Positions 24,061 through 33,531 of a stretch of 64,000 bases of DNA are shown in pieces. The stretch is from Gammaproteobacteria bacterium. GTDB lineage: Bacteria > Pseudomonadota > Gammaproteobacteria > Coxiellales > Coxiellaceae. The position numbers were made by a program, and so were the translations under genes. Under the pieces are notes generated by a model. The model was given only the letters and a program-made list of their open reading frames with translations, did not search any database and was not told the origin of the DNA. The DNA lies in NCBI GenBank assembly GCA_030425685.1, contig JAUIAD010000016.1:1-64000 (forward strand), written 5' to 3'. Position 1 is the stretch's first letter; every line of letters begins with the position of its first letter.

Positions 24061-25425
24061 ATGACAACAAAAAGCAAAGCAAAAACCATTTATAGCTGCC
24101 AGCAATGCGCAGCACAATTCTCAAAGTGGCAAGGCCAATGCACGCAATGCCAGTCATGGAACACCTTGGTTGAAGAAGTCCTCGCCCCAGTAAAAGAGAG
24201 CCCACGCCATATCGGTTACGCCGGCAGCGAGTCAGAATTCACTTTATTATCCGATGTAAAAATGCAAGCGCAAACACGTTTAGCAACAGGGCTTGATGAA
24301 TTTGATCATGTGCTAGGTGGTGGTTTAGTGTCTGATTCGGTGATCTTAATTGGCGGCGATCCCGGCATTGGTAAATCAACATTAATTTTGCAAATACTCT
24401 CGGCATTAGCAAAGCGGTATAAACCACTTTATGTCACTGGAGAGGAGTCATTGCAGCAAATTGCTATGCGTGCGCAGCGGTTGGAATCCACCGGAACGGA
24501 TTTAACGTTATTAGCGGAAACGAATGTCGAGCGTATTTTAGCGAAGGCAGAACAGTTTAAGCCTGATATTTTAGTGGTCGACTCAATTCAAACCATGCAT
24601 ACTAGTTTAATTTCCTCAGCCCCCGGGGGTGTTGGTCAAGTGCGCGAAAGTGCGGCGCAGTTAGTGCGTTATGCTAAACAAACGGGGCGTGCATTAGTAT
24701 TAATTGGTCATGTTACTAAAGAAGGCGCCATCGCTGGGCCGCGGGTTTTAGAGCACATGGTGGATGTTGTTTTATATTTTGAAGGCAAAAATGATAGTCG
24801 TTATCGATTAATACGCGCGGTAAAAAATCGTTTTGGCGCTGTTAATGAAATTGGTATTTTCGTAATGAGCGATAAAGGCCTGCGCCAGGTAAATAACCCA
24901 TCGGCGATTTTTTTATCCAAGTCAGGCGTCAATGCAGCGGGTAGCACAGTGATGGTTACGTGGGAAGGTAGTCGGCCATTATTGGTTGAAGTGCAAGCGT
25001 TGGTTGATGAAAGCCATTTGGCCAATCCACGGCGGGTTGCTGTTGGGCTTGACCAAAATCGCTTGTCCATGCTTTTGGCCGTTTTACATCGTCATGGTCG
25101 CGTTGTGACCTTTAATCAAGATGTATTTTTAAATGTCGTTGGCGGCTTGCGTATTGTTGAAACAGGTGCGGATTTGGCGGTGGTCTTGGCTGTGCTCTCA
25201 AGCCTAAATAATAAGCCGATTCAGCAGGGGTTGATCACTTTTGGTGAAGTGGGCTTGTCAGGGGAGATTAGACCTGTGCCCAGTGGGCAAGAGCGATTGC
25301 ATGAGGCGGTAAAACACGGCTTTACTCACGCTATTATTCCCAAAGCCAATGCACCTAAAAAGCCCATTGAAGGTTTAGAGATTGTTGCGGTCGAAAAGTT
25401 AGAGCAGGCGCTAGATGTGCTGTAG
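24061..25425 (+). CDS. radA: DNA repair protein RadA
   Basis: A 454-residue RecA-like ATPase that speeds branch migration in recombination. Domains in order: a four-cysteine zinc finger (CQQC and CTQC in residues 9-30), Walker A GGDPGIGKST, Walker B ILVVDSIQ, the RadA-specific KNRFG motif, and a C-terminal Lon-protease-like domain. The length matches the E. coli protein (460). AAGGAG at 24050-24055, five bases before the ATG, supports the start. Confidence 0.96.
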   Translation: MTTKSKAKTIYSCQQCAAQFSKWQGQCTQCQSWNTLVEEVLAPVKESPRHIGYAGSESEFTLLSDVKMQAQTRLATGLDEFDHVLGGGLVSDSVILIGGDPGIGKSTLILQILSALAKRYKPLYVTGEESLQQIAMRAQRLESTGTDLTLLAETNVERILAKAEQFKPDILVVDSIQTMHTSLISSAPGGVGQVRESAAQLVRYAKQTGRALVLIGHVTKEGAIAGPRVLEHMVDVVLYFEGKNDSRYRLIRAVKNRFGAVNEIGIFVMSDKGLRQVNNPSAIFLSKSGVNAAGSTVMVTWEGSRPLLVEVQALVDESHLANPRRVAVGLDQNRLSMLLAVLHRHGRVVTFNQDVFLNVVGGLRIVETGADLAVVLAVLSSLNNKPIQQGLITFGEVGLSGEIRPVPSGQERLHEAVKHGFTHAIIPKANAPKKPIEGLEIVAVEKLEQALDVL

Positions 25426-25477
25426 GCGCCATAATGATATATACTAGAAATAGAGATAATTGACTAGGATAGCAGTG

Positions 25478-26347
25478 ATGTCTGATTTGGATAAGTTGGA
25501 AATCTTTACGTATGTGGCACAGCTCAATAATCTAACTCATGCTGCCAAAAAGCTTGGCATTCCTAAACCAACGGTGAGTCGTAAAATCTCTCTGCTTGAA
25601 GAGGAGCTGCAAGTCCAATTGTTTAAGCGTGAAAAACAGCGTTTAAAACTCACTCCCGAAGGTGAAATTCTGCTCGAGAAATGCATTTGCATCAAGCGAG
25701 ATCTGCAAGATGTGCGTCATATGTTTAGAGGTGTTCATGAGGAACCAGAGGGCGAGCTGCATATTGTGCTTATTGGTTATTATGCTAAGCGGCTTGTTTT
25801 TCCCCGCCTTAAAGATTTTCTGCAGAAATATCCAAAGATCCATTTGCGGATTGATACGACCGAACATTTGTTGGATGAGGGCAGTGATGAGGTGGATGTT
25901 TCTATTGGTTTTGATGTGCCAATCTCGGGTGAAAAGAAAATTATTCAGAAAAAAATTGCTGCCACGCGATATGTGCTCTGTGCATCGCCGGGTTATTTTG
26001 AAAAATATGGTGAGCCAAAGAATCTTGGTGATCTTTTAAATCATCAATATATTGAACATAGCAGTCCTTATAAAGAAAAAGGTTTGCGTTTACTGCCTGG
26101 GAATACTATAAAACTACAGCCTTATTTAGTGGTTGACACGATGAGTGATATGATCGAGTGCGCGCTGCAGGATCTTGGGCTGATTCAGTTACCTTTATTT
26201 ATTACCGAAAAATTCTTAAAGAAAGGTAAGCTTGTTGAAACATTGGCAAAGCTGCAGGCGCGTGATGCTACTATTTACTATTACTACTCGAAAGAGAGTT
26301 ATCTAAAACCAACCGTTAAAACGTTTATAGACTTTTTTATTCATTAG
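25478..26347 (+). CDS. LysR-type transcriptional regulator
   Basis: A 289-residue protein with the N-terminal LysR winged helix (about residues 3-62: LEIFTYVAQLNNLTHAAKKLGIPKPT as two short helices, then VSRKISLLEEEL) and a substrate-binding domain from about 90, with WxxP-type ligand regions diverged. The ATG at 25478 has AGGA 7 bases before it; an upstream TTG at 25460 has none. No divergent target gene lies beside it, so the regulon cannot be read from context. It resembles the CrgA/DsdC-like branch with single-domain effectors unknown. Confidence 0.88.
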   Translation: MSDLDKLEIFTYVAQLNNLTHAAKKLGIPKPTVSRKISLLEEELQVQLFKREKQRLKLTPEGEILLEKCICIKRDLQDVRHMFRGVHEEPEGELHIVLIGYYAKRLVFPRLKDFLQKYPKIHLRIDTTEHLLDEGSDEVDVSIGFDVPISGEKKIIQKKIAATRYVLCASPGYFEKYGEPKNLGDLLNHQYIEHSSPYKEKGLRLLPGNTIKLQPYLVVDTMSDMIECALQDLGLIQLPLFITEKFLKKGKLVETLAKLQARDATIYYYYSKESYLKPTVKTFIDFFIH

Positions 26348-26362
26348 ACTGCCTGTTTGTTG

Positions 26363-26400
26363 CAGCGAATTTCGCGGTTTAGTCGCTGGATCTTTTTTTT
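26363..26400 (+). terminator. likely terminator of the LysR gene
   Basis: A 6-bp stem CAGCGA/TCGCTG (26363-26368 with 26383-26388) followed closely by TC and eight T (26393-26400). The loop is 14 bases. The T-run directly abuts a composite repeat. Confidence 0.5.
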
Positions 26401-26405
26401 GTACC

Positions 26406-26625
26406 GTAGGGGCGCAGCATGCTGCGCCCGCTCTTTAAGATGGCAGCAATTTTTGTAATAGAGCTATCTCGTAGAGGTGCGGCATATGAGAAAGGAGTGC
26501 GGTTAAGCACCGACGCAGGAGGAAAGAAGGGTCTTTTGCAAAGGCGCTGGTTTCCATCCCTGGATCGCTCTGACAAAAACTTCCTGTTTTTGTAAGCTTT
26601 GCAAAAGACCCTTCTTCCCTCCTGC
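26406..26625 (+). repeat. 220-bp composite repeat, copy 1
   Basis: It begins with GTAG and the perfect 20-base REP-like palindrome (26410-26429). It runs through about 85 bases shared with the other copies and ends in a long inverted repeat: arms 26515-26543 and 26597-26625, 28 of 29 pairs matching, with 53 bases between. The inner part has a second hairpin (ACAAAAAC/GTTTTTGT). It has no gene of its own. It resembles a MITE or structured-RNA element built on a REP head. Confidence 0.8.
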
Positions 26626-26685
26626 TCGTTTTTCTTACTTCCGGTGTGGCGTCTTTAAGATGGGTTTAGAGTATGTGACCTTGTC

Positions 26686-26714
26686 ATCCTAGCAAAAGCT
26701 AGGATCTTTTTTTT
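26686..26714 (+). terminator. hairpin with T-run between composite repeats
   Basis: A perfect 8-bp stem ATCCTAGC/GCTAGGAT (26686-26693 with 26698-26705), AAAA loop, then C and eight T (to 26714). It has perfect terminator form but no gene directly upstream. It may be part of the repeat element, since both copies are preceded by GGATC and a T-run. Confidence 0.5.
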
Positions 26715-26719
26715 ATACC

Positions 26720-26939
26720 GTAGGGGCGCAGCATGCTGCGCCCGCTCTTTAAGATGGCAGCAATTTTTGTAATAGAGCTATCTCGTAGAGGTGCGGCATA
26801 TGAGAAAGGAGTGCGGTTAAGCGCCGACGCAGGAGGAAAGAAGGGTCTTTTGCAAAGGCGCTGGTTTCCATCCCTGGATCGCTCTGACAAAAACCTCCTG
26901 TTTTTGTAAGCTTTGCAAAAGACCCTTCTTTCCTCCTGC
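26720..26939 (+). repeat. 220-bp composite repeat, copy 2
   Basis: Almost identical to copy 1 over its whole 220 bases, in the same orientation, 314 bases further on. The palindrome is at 26724-26743. The long arms 26829-26857 and 26911-26939 pair perfectly over 29 bases. The remaining bases between the copies and down to the next gene (26940-26996) show nothing else. Confidence 0.8.
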
Positions 26940-26996
26940 TAGTTCTTTACGATTTTGGCGGGGCGTTTATGGATTTTTTTGGGGTGTAATAGTAAG

Positions 26997-29900
26997 TTAT
27001 TTAAGAAGTGATATACTTTCCTCATGCTTTGTTTCGGTAGCATCTTTCAAAGAAGAGGTGGTTGTTGCCAGAAGAGAAAACCGTGCTATGTTTCTAGCTA
27101 TTTTTTCTTTCTTTATTGGGGTAAAGCGTCTTAGTTCCTCGGGGGTGATTTTGTTGGCGTCATAGCGATGAAAATTAGATACATGCAGAGAAGCTAGATA
27201 GTAGAAATTAGCAGTGTCATTGGGTGAGTTCAAATCCATCCAATAGCTGCTTTCAGGATTAAATGCGCCGCCAAGCTTGGAAAATTTTATATTAACTTTG
27301 TTAAAACGATCTAGCGCACTTGTCTGGTTTCCATACGTGAGTGGGTTAAGGTAAAACCCGGCGATGGCTGGAAAATCTTTGCAGTATTGATCGCAAAAGT
27401 GTAGCAGCGCTTGTGTGATAACAGGTCCAGCATCTTCACTACTGCCATATTTTGCATCAATCTCGAGAAAGTTTGCTACCAAGTAGATTTTGTTATTATT
27501 AACGCCGAAATAGAGCCAAGCTAAAGCAATCGGTTTTCCATTGCTGCCATCAGGATTTACTTCCGTCACAACGTGAAATAACATAGCATCGTCGAGGCGG
27601 CGTTGTACCATGGCGGCAAACTGGCTGTTGGTGGTGGCCAAGCAGCAGCCGACATCATCTCCGAGAAAGAATGTGAGCGGGTGTGCTTTGGGCCATTGTT
27701 GGACGCGAAGGTGTTGCGCTGCTTTGTGTTGTTTGTTGTGTGATGTGTTTTCGTTTGTCGAAGATGATATTCCTTCAAGTAGAGGCTTGAGAGCAGCAAA
27801 CTCCTCTTTGTAATGTTCGATAAATTCGAGAATGGCTGCGGGGCAAAGGTTTTTATACTGCTTTAGTATAGCTATACAGTTCTTGTAGATTTTATTCAAA
27901 TTGTGCATTTGTTTTTGTAGGGTGAGGATATCTATTGTCGCTGTTGCTGAGCTATCATTCTTCCCTTTTTTCTTTGCTAGAGAATTTTTAATTTGTTGTA
28001 TTTTTTTGTTAATGCTTTTTAACTGATTTTTTATTGTTGAATAGGGGTGTTTATCATGTTCAATAAGATCAATGTTTTTATCAATGCGCTTTTCAAGTTG
28101 TAGCAAGTAAAGCCAGAGCCTTTTGCAGGATGCTAATAGATGATGAGCTGACTGTGGGTTAAAATTTCTGTCACTTGAATAATAAAAGTCATACGTTTTT
28201 TTGTAATTTAGCGCTGCTTTTGGGTTGATATTGGCTTTTGATAATAGGTCGTGAATTTTTTTATTATGTTTTGCAATAGCGGCGCCATTATCGTTTTCGT
28301 TATCGGTTTGGTGAAGGTAGTCATCCAAGGAGGCACCGGTAATATCACAGATTAGCATATCAAAAAATGTTTTTCGGTAGCGATTATTGATTCTCATTGT
28401 TTCAGCAGCTTGTATTAAACGAATAAAGTAGGTGGCTGGAATGCGAGAAAATATTCTTTGAGATATTGTTTGTGTCATCACACTGCTAGTATCGGAGTCG
28501 CTATCTGAAAGGAGGTTGTCTTCTAGATCCAGTTCTTTAATATAGATGTTTAGCACCCAGTCTAAGAGTTCTTTTAGCAGCAGTTCACTGTTCTGGTTGC
28601 ATTTATCTGTGCTGAGCTTCTTTACTTTATCGATTATAGTTTCCATTAAAGCGCAATCTGATTTTGTTTGTATGGTGATTTTGATAATAACCCACAGGCT
28701 GGTAATAATATTTTTCCATTTTTGCATTTTTTTTGAAGTGATGGCATTCCATTTTTCTTTTTGGGCAAGCTCTCGCAGAATATTGACAAAAGGTTTAGGT
28801 AGTATATAGAGTGAGGATAAGTGACGTTCTAAGGTGAGTAGTGTGCCAGCTAATTGGGTTGATAATAAGGGGAAGCAGTGCTGGTCGAAGGTGACCATCA
28901 GTTGGCAAAGGATGCTTTGGTTTTTATAAAGCAGTTTTTCTAAGTTGATACGGTGTTGGCCGCTATTTCTCGCATTAATTTTTGTGGCTTTGCTGATAAA
29001 GTGTTCGTAACTTTTCGTAAGATGTGGAAGTGCTTGCAGTGTTGCGGAAATTAAAAAGGGAGCGGTGTGTTCTGGCGCCTTAATTGATTTGAAGCTGGGT
29101 GTGGAGAGTGCCAAGCTTTCTCCTATTGATGCTGCGTTTCTAATTTCTATTTCTAAATTATGATGATCTGAGAGAGAGCTGTCGGGTAGATAATAACATA
29201 ATAATTGTTTGTTATTATTTCTAGTGTAAACGGCGAATTGATTGGCAGCTTGTTCGTTGCTTAGATGGGATGTTTTTATGGTGTTTTCTGTTTCTAATTT
29301 ATTATCTCGAGTTGGGTTGCTGGGATATTCTAATGCTTCGATCGGTTGGTGATAGCCGGATGGCGTGGAAAATTCATCTTCAGCAATAGCGAAAGTTCTT
29401 ATCTTTCGATGTTCTTTTGTTTGTTCTTCTCTAGATAAGATAGTCTTTAATTCTGATATGCTTTTATATAACAGCCCAATACATGTCAATAAATCGTATG
29501 GTGCATTCAGTTTTAGTATTTTTTCTACAAGGGGGATTTTTTGTGTTATTTGTAGGTTTTTATTAAGAATCTTTAATCTTATTTTTGTGGGAAGCTGTGT
29601 TAGAAAGGCGTTAAAGATGGCAATATACTCGATTATAGAGGGTTGGTTCACGCTATAACTCATTTCAAAATCGATATGATAATCATTGTCGATAAATGTG
29701 CCTAGTTCCTCATCGTGATAAGGAGTCTGAGAACCATGATGATTTATTTTAGCGATAATGGCGGCGAAAAACGCATCATAGGCTGCTGCTATTTCTTTAG
29801 CTGAAAGTTTTTTACTGATTGCATTGAAATAAATTTGAATGTGTTGCGATACTGTTTTTTGTCGGTGCTCAGTTTGTGTGTTTGTTACCAGCACAGGGAG

Positions 29901-30932
29901 CTGATCAATAATGTCGTTAATATTTTTTTCAAGTGGGAACGCTATATTTTGCAGAATATGGATAATAAGCTTTCTAAGTTGAGCAATAGCTTGTCTGCTA
30001 TAAAGGATATTTCTAGAGATGTGCACTGGTAAGGTGTTAGAGATGAAGTTTAATTTTTTATATAAATGGAGTGCCGTGCTGTATTCAGTTGATAGCGTTT
30101 GAGTTAATAAATTTTGGTAGTCTTGTAATGAGGCGCTGTTTTTTGCCGGGTTGTTGAAAACAATAATTTGTAAAAATATAGCATTGAGAATTAGGTGGCG
30201 TATTTTTTTGGGTAGTTTGTTTTGTAGCAGGCCGGCCCATATTTTTTCTAGTGACTGGTAGTTAGGATCGATTTTTTCTAGGTCAATTTTGTCGAGTGTG
30301 ATGGCATTATGTAGTGCTATAATAAAGTGATGCTTGTCTTTGTCGTTAAGCTTGATGGTTTTATTGTTTGTTAACGTTGTTTTAAGAGGGTGTTTTTCCT
30401 CGGTTGCAATTTTTTTTTCGTTTGTTTTTAGGTCTTTGTACCATTGCTTTAAGTAGTTAAAATAGTAGCCGATTGACTCTGCTCTGCTTCCCACTTTTAT
30501 CATCAAGGTTTCGAGTATTTGGAGAATGGGTTGCATGTAAGTAAATTGCTGTATTGGTAATTTATCGTTAAGCATTGAAAGAAGGTTTAGGGATATAGTC
30601 AATAACTGATCTGTCCCTAAAACGTTGTCGCTTATTTTAAGTGCTTCTGAAGTAGCAAGCAGGAGTTGCTTTGCTAACATGTGATATTCGTTCAGTGGGA
30701 TGTATGGCTGCTTTAGTTTTGCAAAAGAGGGTATCGTCAATGCTAGTGAAACGTGCATATGGGCAAGCTCTATCTGGGAAGGGAGGTTTCTACTGCTGTA
30801 AGGTACCCGGTGTAAAAAAATTTTCTTATAGATAGCCAAAAGATTGCTTAGGTCTAGTATGTGATTGACCTTTTCTGCGGGTGTTGATGGAGTGTTTTCT
30901 AATTGCTTGTGTTCTCTGTCTGCCGGTTTCAT
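26997..30932 (-). CDS. 1,311-residue unknown protein with possible GNAT-like C-terminal domain
   Basis: I do not recognise this protein as a whole. It is soluble, with no signal peptide or membrane segment. Residues 1-1050 are largely helical with many leucine-rich stretches and a lysine-rich coiled segment (about 990-1040). Residues about 1080-1265 look like a separate globular domain: GDDVGCCLAT, RRLDDAMLFHVV, IALAWLYF, YLVANFLEIDAKYG, LLHFCDQYC and GFYLNPLTYG. The alternation of strands and a helix suggests an acetyltransferase-like (GNAT) fold, which is only a guess. The C-terminus contains the acidic stretch KHEES, as in some type IV effectors. AAAGGC precedes the ATG. Confidence 0.7.
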   Translation of the reverse strand: MKPADREHKQLENTPSTPAEKVNHILDLSNLLAIYKKIFLHRVPYSSRNLPSQIELAHMHVSLALTIPSFAKLKQPYIPLNEYHMLAKQLLLATSEALKISDNVLGTDQLLTISLNLLSMLNDKLPIQQFTYMQPILQILETLMIKVGSRAESIGYYFNYLKQWYKDLKTNEKKIATEEKHPLKTTLTNNKTIKLNDKDKHHFIIALHNAITLDKIDLEKIDPNYQSLEKIWAGLLQNKLPKKIRHLILNAIFLQIIVFNNPAKNSASLQDYQNLLTQTLSTEYSTALHLYKKLNFISNTLPVHISRNILYSRQAIAQLRKLIIHILQNIAFPLEKNINDIIDQLPVLVTNTQTEHRQKTVSQHIQIYFNAISKKLSAKEIAAAYDAFFAAIIAKINHHGSQTPYHDEELGTFIDNDYHIDFEMSYSVNQPSIIEYIAIFNAFLTQLPTKIRLKILNKNLQITQKIPLVEKILKLNAPYDLLTCIGLLYKSISELKTILSREEQTKEHRKIRTFAIAEDEFSTPSGYHQPIEALEYPSNPTRDNKLETENTIKTSHLSNEQAANQFAVYTRNNNKQLLCYYLPDSSLSDHHNLEIEIRNAASIGESLALSTPSFKSIKAPEHTAPFLISATLQALPHLTKSYEHFISKATKINARNSGQHRINLEKLLYKNQSILCQLMVTFDQHCFPLLSTQLAGTLLTLERHLSSLYILPKPFVNILRELAQKEKWNAITSKKMQKWKNIITSLWVIIKITIQTKSDCALMETIIDKVKKLSTDKCNQNSELLLKELLDWVLNIYIKELDLEDNLLSDSDSDTSSVMTQTISQRIFSRIPATYFIRLIQAAETMRINNRYRKTFFDMLICDITGASLDDYLHQTDNENDNGAAIAKHNKKIHDLLSKANINPKAALNYKKTYDFYYSSDRNFNPQSAHHLLASCKRLWLYLLQLEKRIDKNIDLIEHDKHPYSTIKNQLKSINKKIQQIKNSLAKKKGKNDSSATATIDILTLQKQMHNLNKIYKNCIAILKQYKNLCPAAILEFIEHYKEEFAALKPLLEGISSSTNENTSHNKQHKAAQHLRVQQWPKAHPLTFFLGDDVGCCLATTNSQFAAMVQRRLDDAMLFHVVTEVNPDGSNGKPIALAWLYFGVNNNKIYLVANFLEIDAKYGSSEDAGPVITQALLHFCDQYCKDFPAIAGFYLNPLTYGNQTSALDRFNKVNIKFSKLGGAFNPESSYWMDLNSPNDTANFYYLASLHVSNFHRYDANKITPEELRRFTPIKKEKIARNIARFSLLATTTSSLKDATETKHEESISLLK

Positions 30933-31175
30933 GCTGCTGTGCCTTTAAATTAACTATCACGGTGGTCATTTTAAGGCCTTATTATTAAGGCAACATTAAA
31001 ACCAAGAATTACTACCAGGATTTTGCTGTTGAGACATGGAGACTTCATTTATTGCTGCTACAAAGCTTATTGTTTTCATTTCAACAAGATAGTGACTTAT
31101 TGTCAGTAAATATTCCACTTGGGGGGCGATCTTGATAGAATGTTGCCCTTGATTAGCCAATAAGGTGCCACGCCC

Positions 31176-32429
31176 ATGTTCGATAACCAATCCCTACAAG
31201 AGTTTGATCCCGATCTTTATGATGCTGTGCAAAAAGAGGCGCAGCGGCAAGAAGATCATATTGAGTTAATTGCCTCTGAGAATTATGTCAGCCCCCGCGT
31301 GTTGGAGCTGCAAGGGTCTGTTTTAACTAATAAATATGCGGAAGGCTATCCCAACAAGCGTTATTATGGCGGTTGTGAATATGTCGATATTGCTGAGCAG
31401 ATTGCTATTGATCGTGCGAAAGCACTTTTTGGTGCCGATTATGCTAATGTGCAGCCACACTCAGGATCGCAGGCCAATGCGGCTGCTTATATGGCGATGT
31501 TAAAGCCAGGCGACACTATTTTGGCGATGGATTTGTCAAATGGAGGTCATTTGACTCACGGTGCTTCCGTTAATTTCTCTGGTAAATTATACAAAGCCGT
31601 TCATTACGGTTTGAATGACAAAGGTAAGGTCGATTACGCTGAGGTAGAAAAACTAGCTAAAGAACATCAGCCTAAAGTGATTGTTGCCGGGTTTTCTGCT
31701 TATTCCGGTATTTTGGATTGGCAGCAGTTTCGCGATATTGCCGATAGTATCGGTGCCTATTTTATGGTCGATATGGCGCATATTGCGGGTTTAGTAGCGA
31801 CCGGTTTATACCCTTCACCGGTTGGCATTGCTGATGTGACCACAACGACTACCCATAAAACCTTGCGTGGACCGCGTTCTGGCTTGATTTTGGCAAAGTC
31901 GAATCCTGAATTAGAAAAGCGCTTAAACTCTGCTATTTTTCCAGGTTCACAAGGCGGACCACTTATGCATGTTATCGCTGCTAAGGCGATGGCTTTTAAA
32001 GAAGCGATGGAGCCAGAGTTTGGTGAATATCAGCAGCAGGTGGTGCTAAATGCTAAAGCGATGGCGGCAGTGTTAATGGAGCGTGGTTTTGATGTTGTCT
32101 CGGGTGGTACGGAAAATCATATGTTTTTATTAAGTCTTATCGATAAAGACATTACCGGTAAAGATGCTGAAGCTGCTTTGGGGTGTGCTAATATTACCGT
32201 CAATAAAAATACCGTTCCTAACGAGCCTCGTTCTCCTTTTGTCACTAGCGGGCTGCGAATTGGTTCGCCTGCTATTACAACACGTGGCTTTAAAGAAGAT
32301 GAAGCAAAACAGCTAGCGCATTGGATTGCTGATATTCTTGCCGATATGGATAATGCGTCATTAATAGAGTCGGTTAAAGAAAAGGCCAAGGCCCTTTGTC
32401 AGCAACATCCGGTTTATAAGGAGTCATAA
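31176..32429 (+). CDS. glyA: serine hydroxymethyltransferase
   Basis: A 417-residue PLP enzyme that interconverts serine and glycine and loads one-carbon units on tetrahydrofolate. Family features: [10 protein letters not shown] near the N-terminus, [15 protein letters not shown], the PLP lysine motif [12 protein letters not shown] and the C-terminal TTRGF. The length equals the E. coli enzyme. AAGGTG lies upstream of ATG 31176. The stop overlaps the next start by one base, so glyA heads a glyA-nrdR-nusB operon. Confidence 0.97.
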   Translation: MFDNQSLQEFDPDLYDAVQKEAQRQEDHIELIASENYVSPRVLELQGSVLTNKYAEGYPNKRYYGGCEYVDIAEQIAIDRAKALFGADYANVQPHSGSQANAAAYMAMLKPGDTILAMDLSNGGHLTHGASVNFSGKLYKAVHYGLNDKGKVDYAEVEKLAKEHQPKVIVAGFSAYSGILDWQQFRDIADSIGAYFMVDMAHIAGLVATGLYPSPVGIADVTTTTTHKTLRGPRSGLILAKSNPELEKRLNSAIFPGSQGGPLMHVIAAKAMAFKEAMEPEFGEYQQQVVLNAKAMAAVLMERGFDVVSGGTENHMFLLSLIDKDITGKDAEAALGCANITVNKNTVPNEPRSPFVTSGLRIGSPAITTRGFKEDEAKQLAHWIADILADMDNASLIESVKEKAKALCQQHPVYKES

Positions 32430-32902
32430 TGTTTTGCCCTTTCTGTCAAGCTGAAGATACGAAGGTAATTGATTCACGTTTAGTGGATGAAGGTGTTCGT
32501 GTTAGGCGTCGACGGGAATGTTTGCATTGTCAGGAGCGTTTTACAACCTTTGAAACGGCTGAGCTTGCTTTGCCACGCATTATTAAGCGTGATGGTCGTC
32601 GTATGACATTTAGTGAAGAGAAGCTACGTTCTGGTATTGTAAAAGCATTAGAGAAACGGCCGGTTAGCATGGAAGATATTGATACGGCTGTTTCTAAAAT
32701 TAAACACAAGTTGCGTGCTAGTGGAGAGCGTGAAATTAGTACGCATTATATTGGTGAGTTGGTGATGGACGCACTACGTGAATTAGACGAGGTTGCTTAT
32801 GTGCGTTTTGCTTCCGTCTATCGTAGCTTTCAAGATGTAAATGCCTTCCGTGAAGTCATCCAACGATTACAAAATAGCGATAACAAAAAAGAAACCTCAT
32901 GA
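32429..32902 (+). CDS. nrdR: transcriptional repressor NrdR
   Basis: A 157-residue repressor of ribonucleotide reductase genes that senses ATP/dATP. It has the N-terminal zinc ribbon (CPFC and CLHC with the RRRREC segment) and an ATP-cone from residue 49 ([10 protein letters not shown], then the [11 protein letters not shown] end). The start shares its first base with the glyA stop, and its end overlaps nusB by four bases, giving tight translational coupling. Confidence 0.96.
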   Translation: MFCPFCQAEDTKVIDSRLVDEGVRVRRRRECLHCQERFTTFETAELALPRIIKRDGRRMTFSEEKLRSGIVKALEKRPVSMEDIDTAVSKIKHKLRASGEREISTHYIGELVMDALRELDEVAYVRFASVYRSFQDVNAFREVIQRLQNSDNKKETS

Positions 32903-33351
32903 GCGATAAAAAGAAAAAAATCAAACCTCGTCACTATTCTCGACAATATGCTATGCAAGCTTTATATCAGTGGCAGTTTTCAAAAGAATTAACCACCGAT
33001 GATCTTATTGGTTACATCGAAGAAGAGCATAATATGCGTGCTGTTGATGTTGCTTATTTTAAAGCATTAGTCCGTGATACGATTTTGCATATTGATGATA
33101 TTGATAAGTATATTGTTGCGCAAATTAATCGCGATATGTCAGAGCTAAATCCGGTGGAATTATCGGTGTTGCGTGTTGCCTTGTGTGAATTTGTTTATCG
33201 TCCTGAAGTTCCCTACCGTGTTGTTATTAATGAAGCCTTGGAGCTAACAAAAACATTTGGCTCTAATGATGGTCATCGTTTTGTAAATGGTGTCCTAGAT
33301 GCGCTTGCCGCAAAAACGCGCGCTGTCGAAGTTTCATTAAAAAAGAATTAA
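32899..33351 (+). CDS. nusB: transcription antitermination protein NusB
   Basis: A 150-residue RNA-binding protein that works with NusE in rRNA antitermination. Typical family segments are [14 protein letters not shown], the [16 protein letters not shown] helix, [17 protein letters not shown] and FVNGVLD. The basic N-terminus KKKKIKPR is usual. It overlaps nrdR by ATGA. In many gammaproteobacteria riboflavin genes lie between nrdR and nusB; they are absent here. Confidence 0.96.
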   Translation: MSDKKKKIKPRHYSRQYAMQALYQWQFSKELTTDDLIGYIEEEHNMRAVDVAYFKALVRDTILHIDDIDKYIVAQINRDMSELNPVELSVLRVALCEFVYRPEVPYRVVINEALELTKTFGSNDGHRFVNGVLDALAAKTRAVEVSLKKN

Positions 33352-33409
33352 AGTGTAACGTAAGCGCGCACTTCAACGGGTATAGACTCTGTGCTGTGCC
33401 CGCTATTTA

Positions 33410-33439
33410 TTGAAAAAAATCCTTCCTTCCTGTTATAAT
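33410..33439 (+). promoter_or_regulatory. extended -10 promoter of the kinase gene
   Basis: TTGAAA (33410-33415), 18 bases, TATAAT (33434-33439) with an upstream TG at 33431-33432. This is a strong sigma70-type promoter, which sets the kinase gene apart from the glyA operon. Confidence 0.65.
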
Positions 33440-33531
33440 TTCCTAACGACGGATTGTCTTAAGCTCGTCATGAAAACATGTCTAAGCTGATTGTGTCTAG
33501 TTTTATGGATTCTATTTATAGGGAATTTGAC

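Noticed and set aside
26379-26890. Two open frames of about 63-65 codons on the minus strand (MSERSRDGNQ...), and similar ones near 38.5 kb
   Set aside because: They lie wholly within the 220-bp repeat and its hairpin arms. The coding appearance comes from copied repeat sequence, the frames break in the diverged copy, and no ribosome site is present.
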